From the NCBI GenBank assembly GCA_964462125.1, contig CAYWXT010000058.1, positions 1 to 25,800 of the forward strand: a stretch of 25,800 bases of DNA, in the 5' to 3' direction. Every line of letters begins with the position of its first letter. Positions within the stretch are counted from its first letter, which is position 1. Shown here piece after piece: positions 1-8,700 of the stretch. The position numbers and the translations under genes were made by a program. The DNA is from JAWLFY01 sp964462125. GTDB lineage: Bacteria > Planctomycetota > Planctomycetia > Pirellulales > Pirellulaceae. A model generated the notes under the pieces. That model saw only the letters and a program-made list of their open reading frames with translations, did no database searches and was not told the origin of the DNA.

Positions 1-59
1 GTCCGGTACCTTTTGCGAGGGACTCGCCCTCTGGGTGCTTTGCACAAAAGGTACCGGAC
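1..59. repeat. Inverted-repeat element with nested stem-loop (REP/MITE-like, possible terminator)
   Basis: Positions 1-15 (GTCCGGTACCTTTTG) are the exact reverse complement of 45-59. Inside the loop GAGGG (17-21) can pair with CCCTC (27-31), giving a nested hairpin. The right arm is followed by a T-run at 61-67, so transcripts entering from the left could also terminate here. The element starts at the window edge, so its full extent is unknown. Similar inverted repeats belong to REP-like families mobilised by small REP-associated tyrosine transposases. Membership here is an inference from symmetry only. Confidence 0.7.
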
Positions 60-116
60 ACTTTTTTCCCGCACGATCCCAACCCTGATTGACCCATCAC
101 TCCAGAGAGTTCTGCG

Positions 117-1028
117 ATGAAACGACGTCAATTCCTTGCCCTATCCGCTGGCGGGATGCTCGGAACGGCCGCTCCGTCCCTCCTCGGCCGCGATCCCATT
201 GAACGCTCCGGCCCCGCCCGCTTTCAGGTCGGTTTGGCGGCGTACTCCCTCCGCAGCTACTTCTCCTACATGAAGGGGAAAGAACGTACGCCGGCGACCG
301 ACGGGCCGGCGATCGACATGTTCGGCTTTCTCGAATACTGCGTCGATCAAGGTTTCGACTCGGCGGAACTGACCAGTTATTTCTTTCCCTCCGACGCGGA
401 TGACGATTATTTTCGAAAGATCAAGAAGGCGGCATTCCTGCGCGGCATGGTCATTGCCGGAACCGCCATCGGCAACAACTTCACAGTCGGTCGGGGGCCA
501 CAGTTGGATGCCGAAATCGAAGATGCTCTGCGGTGGATCGACCGGGCCGCGCTGATGGGGGCACCGCACATCCGCTTCTTCGCCGGCACGGCGGCCCAGT
601 TGGCCCAGGGCCCGGACCGGATGACCGAGGCGGTTGATGCGATTCACCGCTGCGCCGAGCACGCCGCCGATCAGGGCGTGTTCATCGGAGTGGAGAACCA
701 CGGTAAGCTCTCGGCCGAACAAATGCTGGAGATCATGGGGAAGATCGACAGCCCCTGGGTCGGGATCAACCTCGACTCGGGGAATTTTATCTCCGAGGAT
801 CCCTACCGCGATATTGCGTTGTGCGCTCCATACGCTGTGAACGTGCAGGTCAAGGTCAACATGAAATCTCCGGACGGGAAGGAGTACCCCGCTGACCTCG
901 ATCGCATCGGCCAGATCCTCCAGGACGCCGGCTACCAGGGCCACGTCGTGCTGGAATACGAAGACGATGCCCCCTATGAGGAGATCCCCACCGCCCACGC
1001 ACAGCTGCGAGAATCGCTGCAGGCGTAG
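117..1028 (+). CDS. Tat-exported sugar phosphate isomerase/epimerase-like TIM-barrel protein
   Basis: The 303-aa product belongs by appearance to the xylose isomerase-like TIM-barrel superfamily (AP endonuclease 2 fold: IolE, hydroxypyruvate isomerase and sugar-phosphate epimerase relatives). The N-terminus carries a twin-arginine signal (MKRRQFLALS followed by a small hydrophobic stretch), so it is expected to be exported folded. Acidic and polar residues at the usual strand ends can be recognised: E193 in VENHG, D220 in NLDSGN, K246 in VKVNM and E280 in LEYED. In the family such residues hold a divalent metal and shuttle protons on a sugar. The ATG at 117 follows a purine-rich AGAGAG stretch, and length is normal for the family. 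Such exported proteins are common in planctomycetes; the substrate cannot be told. It stands alone, convergent to the giant operon. Confidence 0.88.
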   Translation: MKRRQFLALSAGGMLGTAAPSLLGRDPIERSGPARFQVGLAAYSLRSYFSYMKGKERTPATDGPAIDMFGFLEYCVDQGFDSAELTSYFFPSDADDDYFRKIKKAAFLRGMVIAGTAIGNNFTVGRGPQLDAEIEDALRWIDRAALMGAPHIRFFAGTAAQLAQGPDRMTEAVDAIHRCAEHAADQGVFIGVENHGKLSAEQMLEIMGKIDSPWVGINLDSGNFISEDPYRDIALCAPYAVNVQVKVNMKSPDGKEYPADLDRIGQILQDAGYQGHVVLEYEDDAPYEEIPTAHAQLRESLQA

Positions 1029-1064
1029 CCCTAGCCGCCGAAACTTCGAGTGTGGGTGTAGTGC

Positions 1065-1090
1065 GTCGACAGGCTGGCAGCCTGCGCGAC
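1065..1090. terminator. Stem-loop between convergent genes
   Basis: CAGGCT (1070-1075) and AGCCTG (1079-1084) pair around a 3-nt loop, and outer GTCG/CGAC bases (1065-1068, 1087-1090) extend the stem. It sits in the 108-nt gap between two convergent genes, where a bidirectional terminator is expected. No T-run follows, so Rho-independent termination is not certain; it may be a dispersed short repeat. Confidence 0.4.
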
Positions 1091-1136
1091 TTCGAGACGT
1101 TAGGCCGTGCGCCCCTCGAACTCTGTGGGAGTTCCG

Positions 1137-4100
1137 TTATGGGGGGGCGGTTGGTTTCAAGAGTTCCAAATCCGCCTTGGTGGTTTGCTCGTCTTGCAAG
1201 CTGAGCTTTTGGGTTGCCGCGCGTCCGGTCGAGGATTTTTCTGCTTGGATCACGTACCGGCCTGGCGGTGCCGTCATTGCGTAGCGGCCATCCGGGCCGG
1301 TTTTCGTGCTGGCGACCACCGCTCCACCGGGGCGCTGCAGGCGCAGGACCAGGCGCGGTTGGGGGATGGAACCCTCGCGGACCTGGCCCGTCACCCGTGC
1401 AGTCGGGACGACCTTCTGCAACGCCACATCACAGGTCGTCTCGAACGGCTTACCCGCTTTCGTGGTCAAGGTGACAGCGACTCGTTTGGGAACAGGTTTC
1501 TTCGACGGCCAGTCGGCCCGCCAGCGAGAACCGCGTTGGTCGAGCGGATCCGCCTTTACCGTGACCGACTTGGACTTATCCACCGGATCGTCCACACGCA
1601 GAGAGAGTTCCGCGACGCCGCTGGGGTTCGGCCGCAGGGAGACGAAGGCAGTCGTTCGATCGGGATGACGCTCCGCTCGGACGTGAACGTCGTCCGGGAC
1701 GCGATCATCGATCAGTAGCCCTGTCTCAGCCGAGACTGTTCGCTCGCCGACGGGGCTGGTCGTGCTGACTCGCAGCCGGTGTTGACCGGTGGCGACGTCG
1801 GTGGGGATGGAAATTCGCCAATCGCGACGGACCGCGGTCACGGCAACTGTCGCGTCCGTTCCGCCGGCGTCGAAGTGGATTGCGGATTGGCGTGCCGTTC
1901 CCAGCTCGGTCCGCCAAAAATCACGTGACGACTGCGGGTCGCCATCCAGGCATTCAACAAGCAAACCATGGGCATCATCGAGATTCCGCGCCTGCACCAC
2001 GGCTTCCAGGGACGCCCCCGGAACCACTGCGGAAGGCGCGTCCAGCGCAAGTGAAGGCTTTCGGTCCCACTGCAAACGAACCGTACCGTGACGCCGTGGC
2101 AACCGTGTTACCAATCGATAGATCCCCTCGTCCCCATTGACCGCCAACGGAATTGTCGCCGTCACTGCCTTGCCTTCTTTCACCCGAAGGTCGTCGGCGG
2201 ACAACTCGGCCATCGGCTGCTCCAGCGACAAACGTGTCTGCAGATGGCTGCGACCGACGTCGATCAATCCATCGATCCGCTTCGGCTTGAGCCCAAGCCC
2301 AAGGGTAGGGGAGTATCGGTTCGCCGAATCGGTCGAAAGAAACTCGCCGGCCATGCCAACACGCACGTCCATGTGGTTGCTTCCGTCTCGGTGAACCGTA
2401 TACACGGCCTCCCCCAGTCGAATCGCTTGGCGGGGATCCCGAAGACGCGTCGTGATCTGCCACCGTCTGAGTTCGTTCTCCTTGGCATCGGCGAGCACAA
2501 GCGTGATCTTTCCGTCCAGTTTGGGTTCTGCGCCCGATGCATCATCCTTTTTCTTGCTCGGGGGCAAAAAGCGGATCGCGGATGGCTGCCCGTGAGAAAC
2601 GCTGATCGGGGCCGACTTTAATTCCGCCCCCGACTCGGAATGAAGACTTGCAACGACCGATTTTAGTGACGCGTCGTTGACGACCACATTCCAATGAAGC
2701 GGCTGTGGTTCAACGTCGGGCCACAGTGCGAGTTCGATATCGCTTCCCCGCGCCCTTCCATTGGGGCCAAAGTCGACCTCGACCGACGGACGAATCGGTT
2801 GACTGGAAATATTGACAGGCACGAGTTGCGTTTGATCATCACGTGTCAATCGCAACCAAATTCCCTCAATCGTTCCCCCTGCCGTATCGGCTGCCCTCGC
2901 GGATAACCGGAATTGAAGTTCTCGCGCCCCGCCCGCCGCTATCACCCCTTGTTTGGGATAGATTTCAAAGTTATCCGTGACTGGAGGTACAACTTCGAAG
3001 CGAACCGATCGTGCGTCGGGAACGTCGGCGGGGTATCTCAGCGTCACAGTCGTGGAGGGGGCATTCCAGGAAAGCGACTCGGGAGAACCGTGAATCTCAA
3101 CGGGGATTGGCTGGTCGCGACCAACAATGGAGTCCCGTTCTGCGATCTCGCGATAAAGCGGCATGGCAGCGATATCACGGGCAGCTCCAATGAAGTTTGA
3201 CCACCAGCGCTGATACTGGTCGTCAGCGTCATCCACAACCCCCTCCAGACCGCGAATGATCGCTTCCCAGGATGTCTGTGGGGCGGTAGCGTTGGAGCTC
3301 GAGTTTCGGGCCGGATGTTGATTCTCGTCGAGCAGCGAAGTGAGGAACGGATCATTCGCTGCGGCGACCGGGGATCTCGGTGCGGCGGTGAGAAGTCTCG
3401 CTCGCACCGTCGGGTCGAGCGCGACCGACACCCCAGCGTGAAAGGAAACACGGTCGATGCGAACACGATCGCTGGGTTGATCCAGCAACGCCTGCCAGTG
3501 ACGGTGCAACGATTCTGACGATTGCTGAACGAGCAATAACTCATCGCCGACAATGCGTCCGTCGGATCGTAACGTCTTGCGAAGCTTCGTTAGCGCATCG
3601 ACAACCTTCGATGTTCTCCGGATCAGTTCCTGTTCTTGTTCGGCTGACGTCCAAACCACACGCCGGGAGTTGTCGACTTGCATCGTGTTCAACACGTGAC
3701 CGATTCGGCGCAGCGCAATCGCGACTGTTCGTTCGCCGTCGAGAACCATCACGGCTGCTTCGTTCGCAGAGCGGAGCGAGTCGTCCACCACCTCGTCGTC
3801 GGTCATCCCTGGGTTCCAAACCATCCGCTGGGCGACGGTCAGCTTCTGTGTCGTCTGTTCGGCCAAGGGACGAATCAATGCGGTCGCGGTCTGCTGCCCG
3901 CCGAGTCGATCCTGATGGAGGTAAAGTTGCAGGATCTGGGCCCTTCGAGTGTCGCGTTCGCCATCGGGGAGGGAACCCGCCAGAGTGTCCGTGTCGGGTT
4001 CAGCTGCGAGCCGCCGAATCGCGTCGGTGATGGGGAACTGAGGCGCAGCGTGCCAAGCGGCCCGTACCTTGTCGATCAACTGCACACGCCGTTGATCGAT

Positions 4101-5780
4101 CTCCGACGTCCCTGCCAACGGCTCGATCGTTTTCGCGATGCCGACGACGGCGTCTTCCGGTTCGAACGCAGCGGCATACCTCGCAACGGCTTTCTCAATT
4201 TTCGCCTCTTGGACGTCAGGCGGCATGGAATCGGGAATTGATTGATAGGTCTGCCACAGGGTGTCGTAGGCGGCGTCTGCCCGCCTCTGCGTCGCTTCTG
4301 CGAAGCGGTCTGCGGCCAACAGCAATGAATCGCAACGCTGCTGCCGTCGATCGTCCAAGGCTTGTTCGATCTGTGCGACAAAGCTGGCTTCGATACGATC
4401 TTTTTCCAGCCTCACCTCCGCATTCTCTTCTCCGCGTCGCCAGCGTGCCTCGATCTGTGCCAGTCGCCGTCCCCAAGTCTTTTCAAGTTCTGGAATCCAA
4501 GGGAAGCTCGCGCCGTACAGGTAGCGTTGCCAGGTTTCCCAAGCTTGCGTCAGCCAATCCGGGTAAGTCATCTCGTCTTGATCGGCTCGCCGCTTCACCG
4601 GTGGAAGCGCGAACTCGTTTCCGGATTCCACCAGCATGATGGATTGCGGCGAGCCCAGGCGCCGAGAAGTTTCGCGGATGCGGGGTTTGGCCCATGCGAT
4701 GACTTCCGTGAGCGTCGTCCGCCCATCATGGTTGGTATCGGCGTCGTCGGTTTGCAGAGCGAGCGTGAGGAAATGGCTGAGCAGGCTGTGACCAGTTCCC
4801 GCCATCCCGCGAGCGGGACCTTCCCCGTCGGAGGCCAACAGCACGCGCCGCTCAGGATCAGGAAATCTTGCCAGTTGGTTCTCAATAGTTTCATTGAGAC
4901 GCTGCAAACGTTTCGACGAATCCCCTTCGTCGGAGGTCCATGGCCAATGAATGTCGAGGACCAGCAACTTTGACCTTGTGGGACATTTCCGAAGTTCAGC
5001 CAATACATCTGCGAGCGATATATGTCGTGTCGATTGGCCATCGTTTCCCCGACCGAAGAGAATGACCTGGCCGTGCTGCACGTCTGCCATGGACGCGACG
5101 TGCAGCACCAACGGCTCTCGCTTGCGGCCGTTTGCAACCGCCTCTCGCCAATCGGACCTGGCATCCGTACGACGGTCGGCGCGTGCAAATCGAGAGTTAC
5201 CTGAGGAGTCGGGGTTCGCCTGGCGCCCCGCGTTCGATTTGCTGTTCGCGCTCTTGCCCCTGTTCGCATCGGTCCTGCTTTTCGAAGCCGTTGCGTTTTT
5301 TTTATCCGTGTCGCCATCCGGGTTCGCCGCTTTTTGGGCACCTTTCTCGTGCCCGGAGCCGTTCGCATTGCTGCTCGAGGCATCCTGCTGCGACGATTTG
5401 GACCCCGAGTCTGCGTCCTCATTTTCATTTGCATTCGCGCCGTCGGCGTTTGCTTGGCGTCTGCCGGTCAGCCGCTGATTGACCGGCAAAAGTCCAAACA
5501 GCCGTTCAACCGCAGGGGGATGGGGAGCGTCAATGCCGAAAGCGACGTCATCAGGTGGGGGAAGGTAGAGAGAGACCAGCCTGGCAGAGGGACGTGCGGC
5601 CGGAAGGGAGCCGAACGCCAGGAGGGTGCCAATCAGGATGGCGAGGATGCAGCCGGCGATCGCCAGCGTTCGGGTGTGACGTGTTCCGCCGACGGCGTCG
5701 TCGAGATGCCAACGCGCCGTGATCGGCGGAGACGAATCGTTTGAGTCACCTGCATCCTGTTCACATGCAACGGTATTCAT
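1137..5780 (-). CDS. Giant membrane-anchored pseudo-caspase (peptidase C14-like) with C-terminal beta domains
   Basis: A 1547-aa protein. A membrane helix lies at residues 38-58, followed by an Asn/Ala/Ser/Lys-rich linker (about 105-200) and a caspase-like region (about 222-385). By alignment with its upstream neighbour, the catalytic His is replaced by R244 (FGRGN) and the Cys by I277 (LVLDIHW), so it should be proteolytically dead. The C14-typical Ca-loop motif DTNHDGRTTLTE (348-359) is kept. Long helical stretches follow, then beta-rich Ig-like sequence, and a carboxypeptidase-regulatory-like domain at about 1460-1547 (GPDGRYAMTAPPGRYVI). The ATG overlaps the stop of the upstream caspase gene (ATGA), implying translational coupling. 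Shared layout (helix, C14 fold, tryptophan-rich helices) indicates paralogy. A structural or regulatory partner role is inferred. A run of seven G (C in the coding strand) lies near the 3' end. Confidence 0.85.
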   Translation of the reverse strand: MNTVACEQDAGDSNDSSPPITARWHLDDAVGGTRHTRTLAIAGCILAILIGTLLAFGSLPAARPSARLVSLYLPPPDDVAFGIDAPHPPAVERLFGLLPVNQRLTGRRQANADGANANENEDADSGSKSSQQDASSSNANGSGHEKGAQKAANPDGDTDKKNATASKSRTDANRGKSANSKSNAGRQANPDSSGNSRFARADRRTDARSDWREAVANGRKREPLVLHVASMADVQHGQVILFGRGNDGQSTRHISLADVLAELRKCPTRSKLLVLDIHWPWTSDEGDSSKRLQRLNETIENQLARFPDPERRVLLASDGEGPARGMAGTGHSLLSHFLTLALQTDDADTNHDGRTTLTEVIAWAKPRIRETSRRLGSPQSIMLVESGNEFALPPVKRRADQDEMTYPDWLTQAWETWQRYLYGASFPWIPELEKTWGRRLAQIEARWRRGEENAEVRLEKDRIEASFVAQIEQALDDRRQQRCDSLLLAADRFAEATQRRADAAYDTLWQTYQSIPDSMPPDVQEAKIEKAVARYAAAFEPEDAVVGIAKTIEPLAGTSEIDQRRVQLIDKVRAAWHAAPQFPITDAIRRLAAEPDTDTLAGSLPDGERDTRRAQILQLYLHQDRLGGQQTATALIRPLAEQTTQKLTVAQRMVWNPGMTDDEVVDDSLRSANEAAVMVLDGERTVAIALRRIGHVLNTMQVDNSRRVVWTSAEQEQELIRRTSKVVDALTKLRKTLRSDGRIVGDELLLVQQSSESLHRHWQALLDQPSDRVRIDRVSFHAGVSVALDPTVRARLLTAAPRSPVAAANDPFLTSLLDENQHPARNSSSNATAPQTSWEAIIRGLEGVVDDADDQYQRWWSNFIGAARDIAAMPLYREIAERDSIVGRDQPIPVEIHGSPESLSWNAPSTTVTLRYPADVPDARSVRFEVVPPVTDNFEIYPKQGVIAAGGARELQFRLSARAADTAGGTIEGIWLRLTRDDQTQLVPVNISSQPIRPSVEVDFGPNGRARGSDIELALWPDVEPQPLHWNVVVNDASLKSVVASLHSESGAELKSAPISVSHGQPSAIRFLPPSKKKDDASGAEPKLDGKITLVLADAKENELRRWQITTRLRDPRQAIRLGEAVYTVHRDGSNHMDVRVGMAGEFLSTDSANRYSPTLGLGLKPKRIDGLIDVGRSHLQTRLSLEQPMAELSADDLRVKEGKAVTATIPLAVNGDEGIYRLVTRLPRRHGTVRLQWDRKPSLALDAPSAVVPGASLEAVVQARNLDDAHGLLVECLDGDPQSSRDFWRTELGTARQSAIHFDAGGTDATVAVTAVRRDWRISIPTDVATGQHRLRVSTTSPVGERTVSAETGLLIDDRVPDDVHVRAERHPDRTTAFVSLRPNPSGVAELSLRVDDPVDKSKSVTVKADPLDQRGSRWRADWPSKKPVPKRVAVTLTTKAGKPFETTCDVALQKVVPTARVTGQVREGSIPQPRLVLRLQRPGGAVVASTKTGPDGRYAMTAPPGRYVIQAEKSSTGRAATQKLSLQDEQTTKADLELLKPTAPP

Positions 5781-8700
5781 CGCGTCGCCCTCTCACGGCC
5801 CGCAGCCGATGCCGTCTCACGAGGCCCATCGGATTGCAATGACGCCGGTGGAAACATTGTGTTGCCACCGGTTTGTTCCGTGTCGAGTTGAAACTGCTCA
5901 ACCGAAATCAGTTGCACCTGCTTTAAGGATCGCTTCACATCTGCTTCCGTCACCGGCCACTGTCGAAATGTGAACTGACCGAGTTCAGAAAAGAATTGCT
6001 CGTCTTGCCCCTCTGCTTCGAGCCCATCGGTTCGCAGACGATAGCGTGTGCCTTGGGGGCAGCGACCTCGAAGGACAAGGCAGGGTTGACGTTGCATCGA
6101 CCCATCGCGAGTGGGAACTGAATGGGTTTCGATGAGTGCCGAGTCGAGCCCTATTTCGCCGCTGCTGACGCTCCAAGTTGCCGGCGCCAGGTCACCCAGC
6201 TTCACGAAATCGCGATCCCGGCTCAGCGTCCCGACCGGTGCGGCCCGACGGTCGCTAACCCAGATCTGGATCGCCGGTTCCGTTTCCTTCGCGCCCTGAA
6301 CCTCAACCTCGATAACGACGCCGGGACGCGTGTGGATCGGTTGCCAACGGATTGGCAACGGCGTGTCGTCTTGCAACGCCTCGATCCACACATCGCCCGG
6401 ACGTTCCACGCCGAGCACGCCGTCGTTGAAAGTCCCGGCAAGGACCAGGCTGCGTGTCAGCACGCCAGGTTCCGAGCGGGGCTCTGGGACCAAGGCAGCT
6501 TTCCACCGCCCAAGGTCACGCTGAGTGCTCCCGCGAAATTCACGATCCATTTCGGGCCACCTCGTGATCGGACCATCCGACGATTGGTTGAGCGTCAGCA
6601 AGTCACCATCGCGCAGCCGGACAAGCGAACCGGCGTCGTCGCTGCGTTTGATTCGAAACAGCCCTGATTCGACCCTGGGCGTCCAGTGCGCCGGACCGTC
6701 GGCGGGGCTGATTGGAATCGGCGGGACGTCCGACGTTGATTTCTTTTCATCACTTTGCGCCAAACGAATCTCCTCGGACGGCTCAACGCGCAGCATGTCG
6801 GTTAGCGCCTCGGCGAGTTCCGAGACGTGGTCCGCCTCCACAAACCGGCCTGCCGGAAGCAGTTGTTCAACAGAGGCGAGTTGCCTCCGCATCTCCGATT
6901 GCTCGTGAGATGCAACCTTGAATGCAATTACGTTGACCGTGATCCCCGACCCTTTGAAATGCTGTTCGATCAGCGCTTCGGCGGAGAGCCCCTGAGGGTT
7001 GTTGACAGGATCATCCGCGATTCGATTGTCCGCCCCATCGGTGATGACCACCAAAGTGCGAAGACCGTCGGCGTCGCGAAGATCGCTTGCCGCCGCGAAC
7101 ATGGCGGCGAACAAGGGAGACTCGTTCCACGGTTTCAAGTTCGGGTAGCGAATGGCCTCGACAAGACTCTTCTTCAATGACGGATCCGTCGAATCCCAAA
7201 CCTGCGGAGGCTGAATTTGCCGGATCGCGCGTTCAGCGGGTCGTGATGTTTTGTCTTCTCCCACCGCTTGACCGAATGCCCATACGCTGAGTTTGGTACC
7301 CGAAGGGAGACCATCCAGCAGTGTTTCAACGGCCGAAACGGCATGAGCATACTTGGCATGATCATCGAATGTCTTGCCGCGCTCAGCGCCCATGCTGCCG
7401 GAACAGTCGAGGACGAGCGTCACGGCGCCTCCAGATCCATGACTGGGGGGTTGGTCGGATCGGATCGCGATTTTTCCGCCCTTGGGCCGAGGGGGCTGAA
7501 CGATGTGGACATCGGGAGTTCCCGCGAATGTCACCTCAATCTTGCGCTGTACCCAGCGGCCGCGAAAATAGCTCCGCACGGTGACGTGATCGTTGCCTTC
7601 GGAATGCTTCGCCTCGGTCTTTCTGCGGGCCAGGTTCACCCACAGTTCATCGACCGGTGTCGGATCGCCGGGTTTTCTTTCAGCCTTTTCCTGGATCAAT
7701 CGCCGGCAGACGCGTTGTCCCGTTACTGGCTGCGTGACTTTCACTCGCCCCTTCGATTCAACGTCGAGTGCAGCAAAACCTTCCAGCGTTGGACTCGCGG
7801 TTCGAATCCGGATCGGAAACTGATCCCCACGCTGGGTCGTCCAGGCCAATTTCTTCGGACCCTGAATGTCGATCACCGAGTCTTCAACCGGGTTTTCAAG
7901 GTCCGCGGGCTCACTCCCTTGCTCCGCCAGATCGCTTGCCAGCACCTTTGCAACGCGAATGAAATAGGGGGGGGAGTGGGAGTCCAACGAGGCGTAAGCA
8001 TCGGACAGAAAACGTTTCCGTTGCCAGGTCAGAAGGTCGGCCAGTTGTGCTCGCCGCTCGGCGGTGACGATTCTCCGGCATGCCGGTGAGGGTATCAGCG
8101 CCACGTGGTCGAGAAGTGTGAGTGGCGTTCTCAGCGAAGTCTGCTGCTTGGAACCCGCTTGCGACTTCGGCCCCTGGGGAGATGAACCGGTTTTCTCCGT
8201 TTGGTGAATGGACGAAAGCAATTGATCCCACGCGACCTGCTCGCGCCGGCCGATCTGCTCCGCAGCCTCGTTCAGCGAGCGCCACCACTTGGCTTCCCCA
8301 GCGAATACGTTCAACCGATGTGTCACCTGAGCTTTGCTCTCGGCGTCGTCGCTCCCGGACGAGTCGTATTTGCCGCGTGAGCCGTGATTCCCGAGTGAAT
8401 TGAACAGTGGCTTGGGCCACAAGGCCAACGCAAGTTGACCTCTCAACGCGGCCCCCCGTTTGATCTGCCGGCCGGACACGACGGTAGCCCCCGAGGCGTT
8501 TGCGGAACCAGCAGCGGCAGCGGACCGGCGCAGATTTCGCCATGCGGACAAGCGGTCTTTGGCAGTGCCACCAGACACCTGAAGCGCTGCCAGCGATCGT
8601 GGCAACCGTTCGGTGGCTGAGGTCAGGCTGGCTTGCTGACGCGCATCCACATCGTGACGAAGCGCGCTCATCGGCTCACGAAACTGCGTTTTTAGCTTGG

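Noticed and set aside
141..998. Long antisense frame opposite the TIM-barrel gene
   Set aside because: It mirrors a well-supported gene with a Tat signal and family motifs; its own translation has no recognisable domain. It is a codon-bias shadow.
1107..1718. Plus-strand frame opposite the end of the pseudo-caspase gene
   Set aside because: Arg/Gly-rich translation without motifs, fully antisense to a domain-bearing protein.
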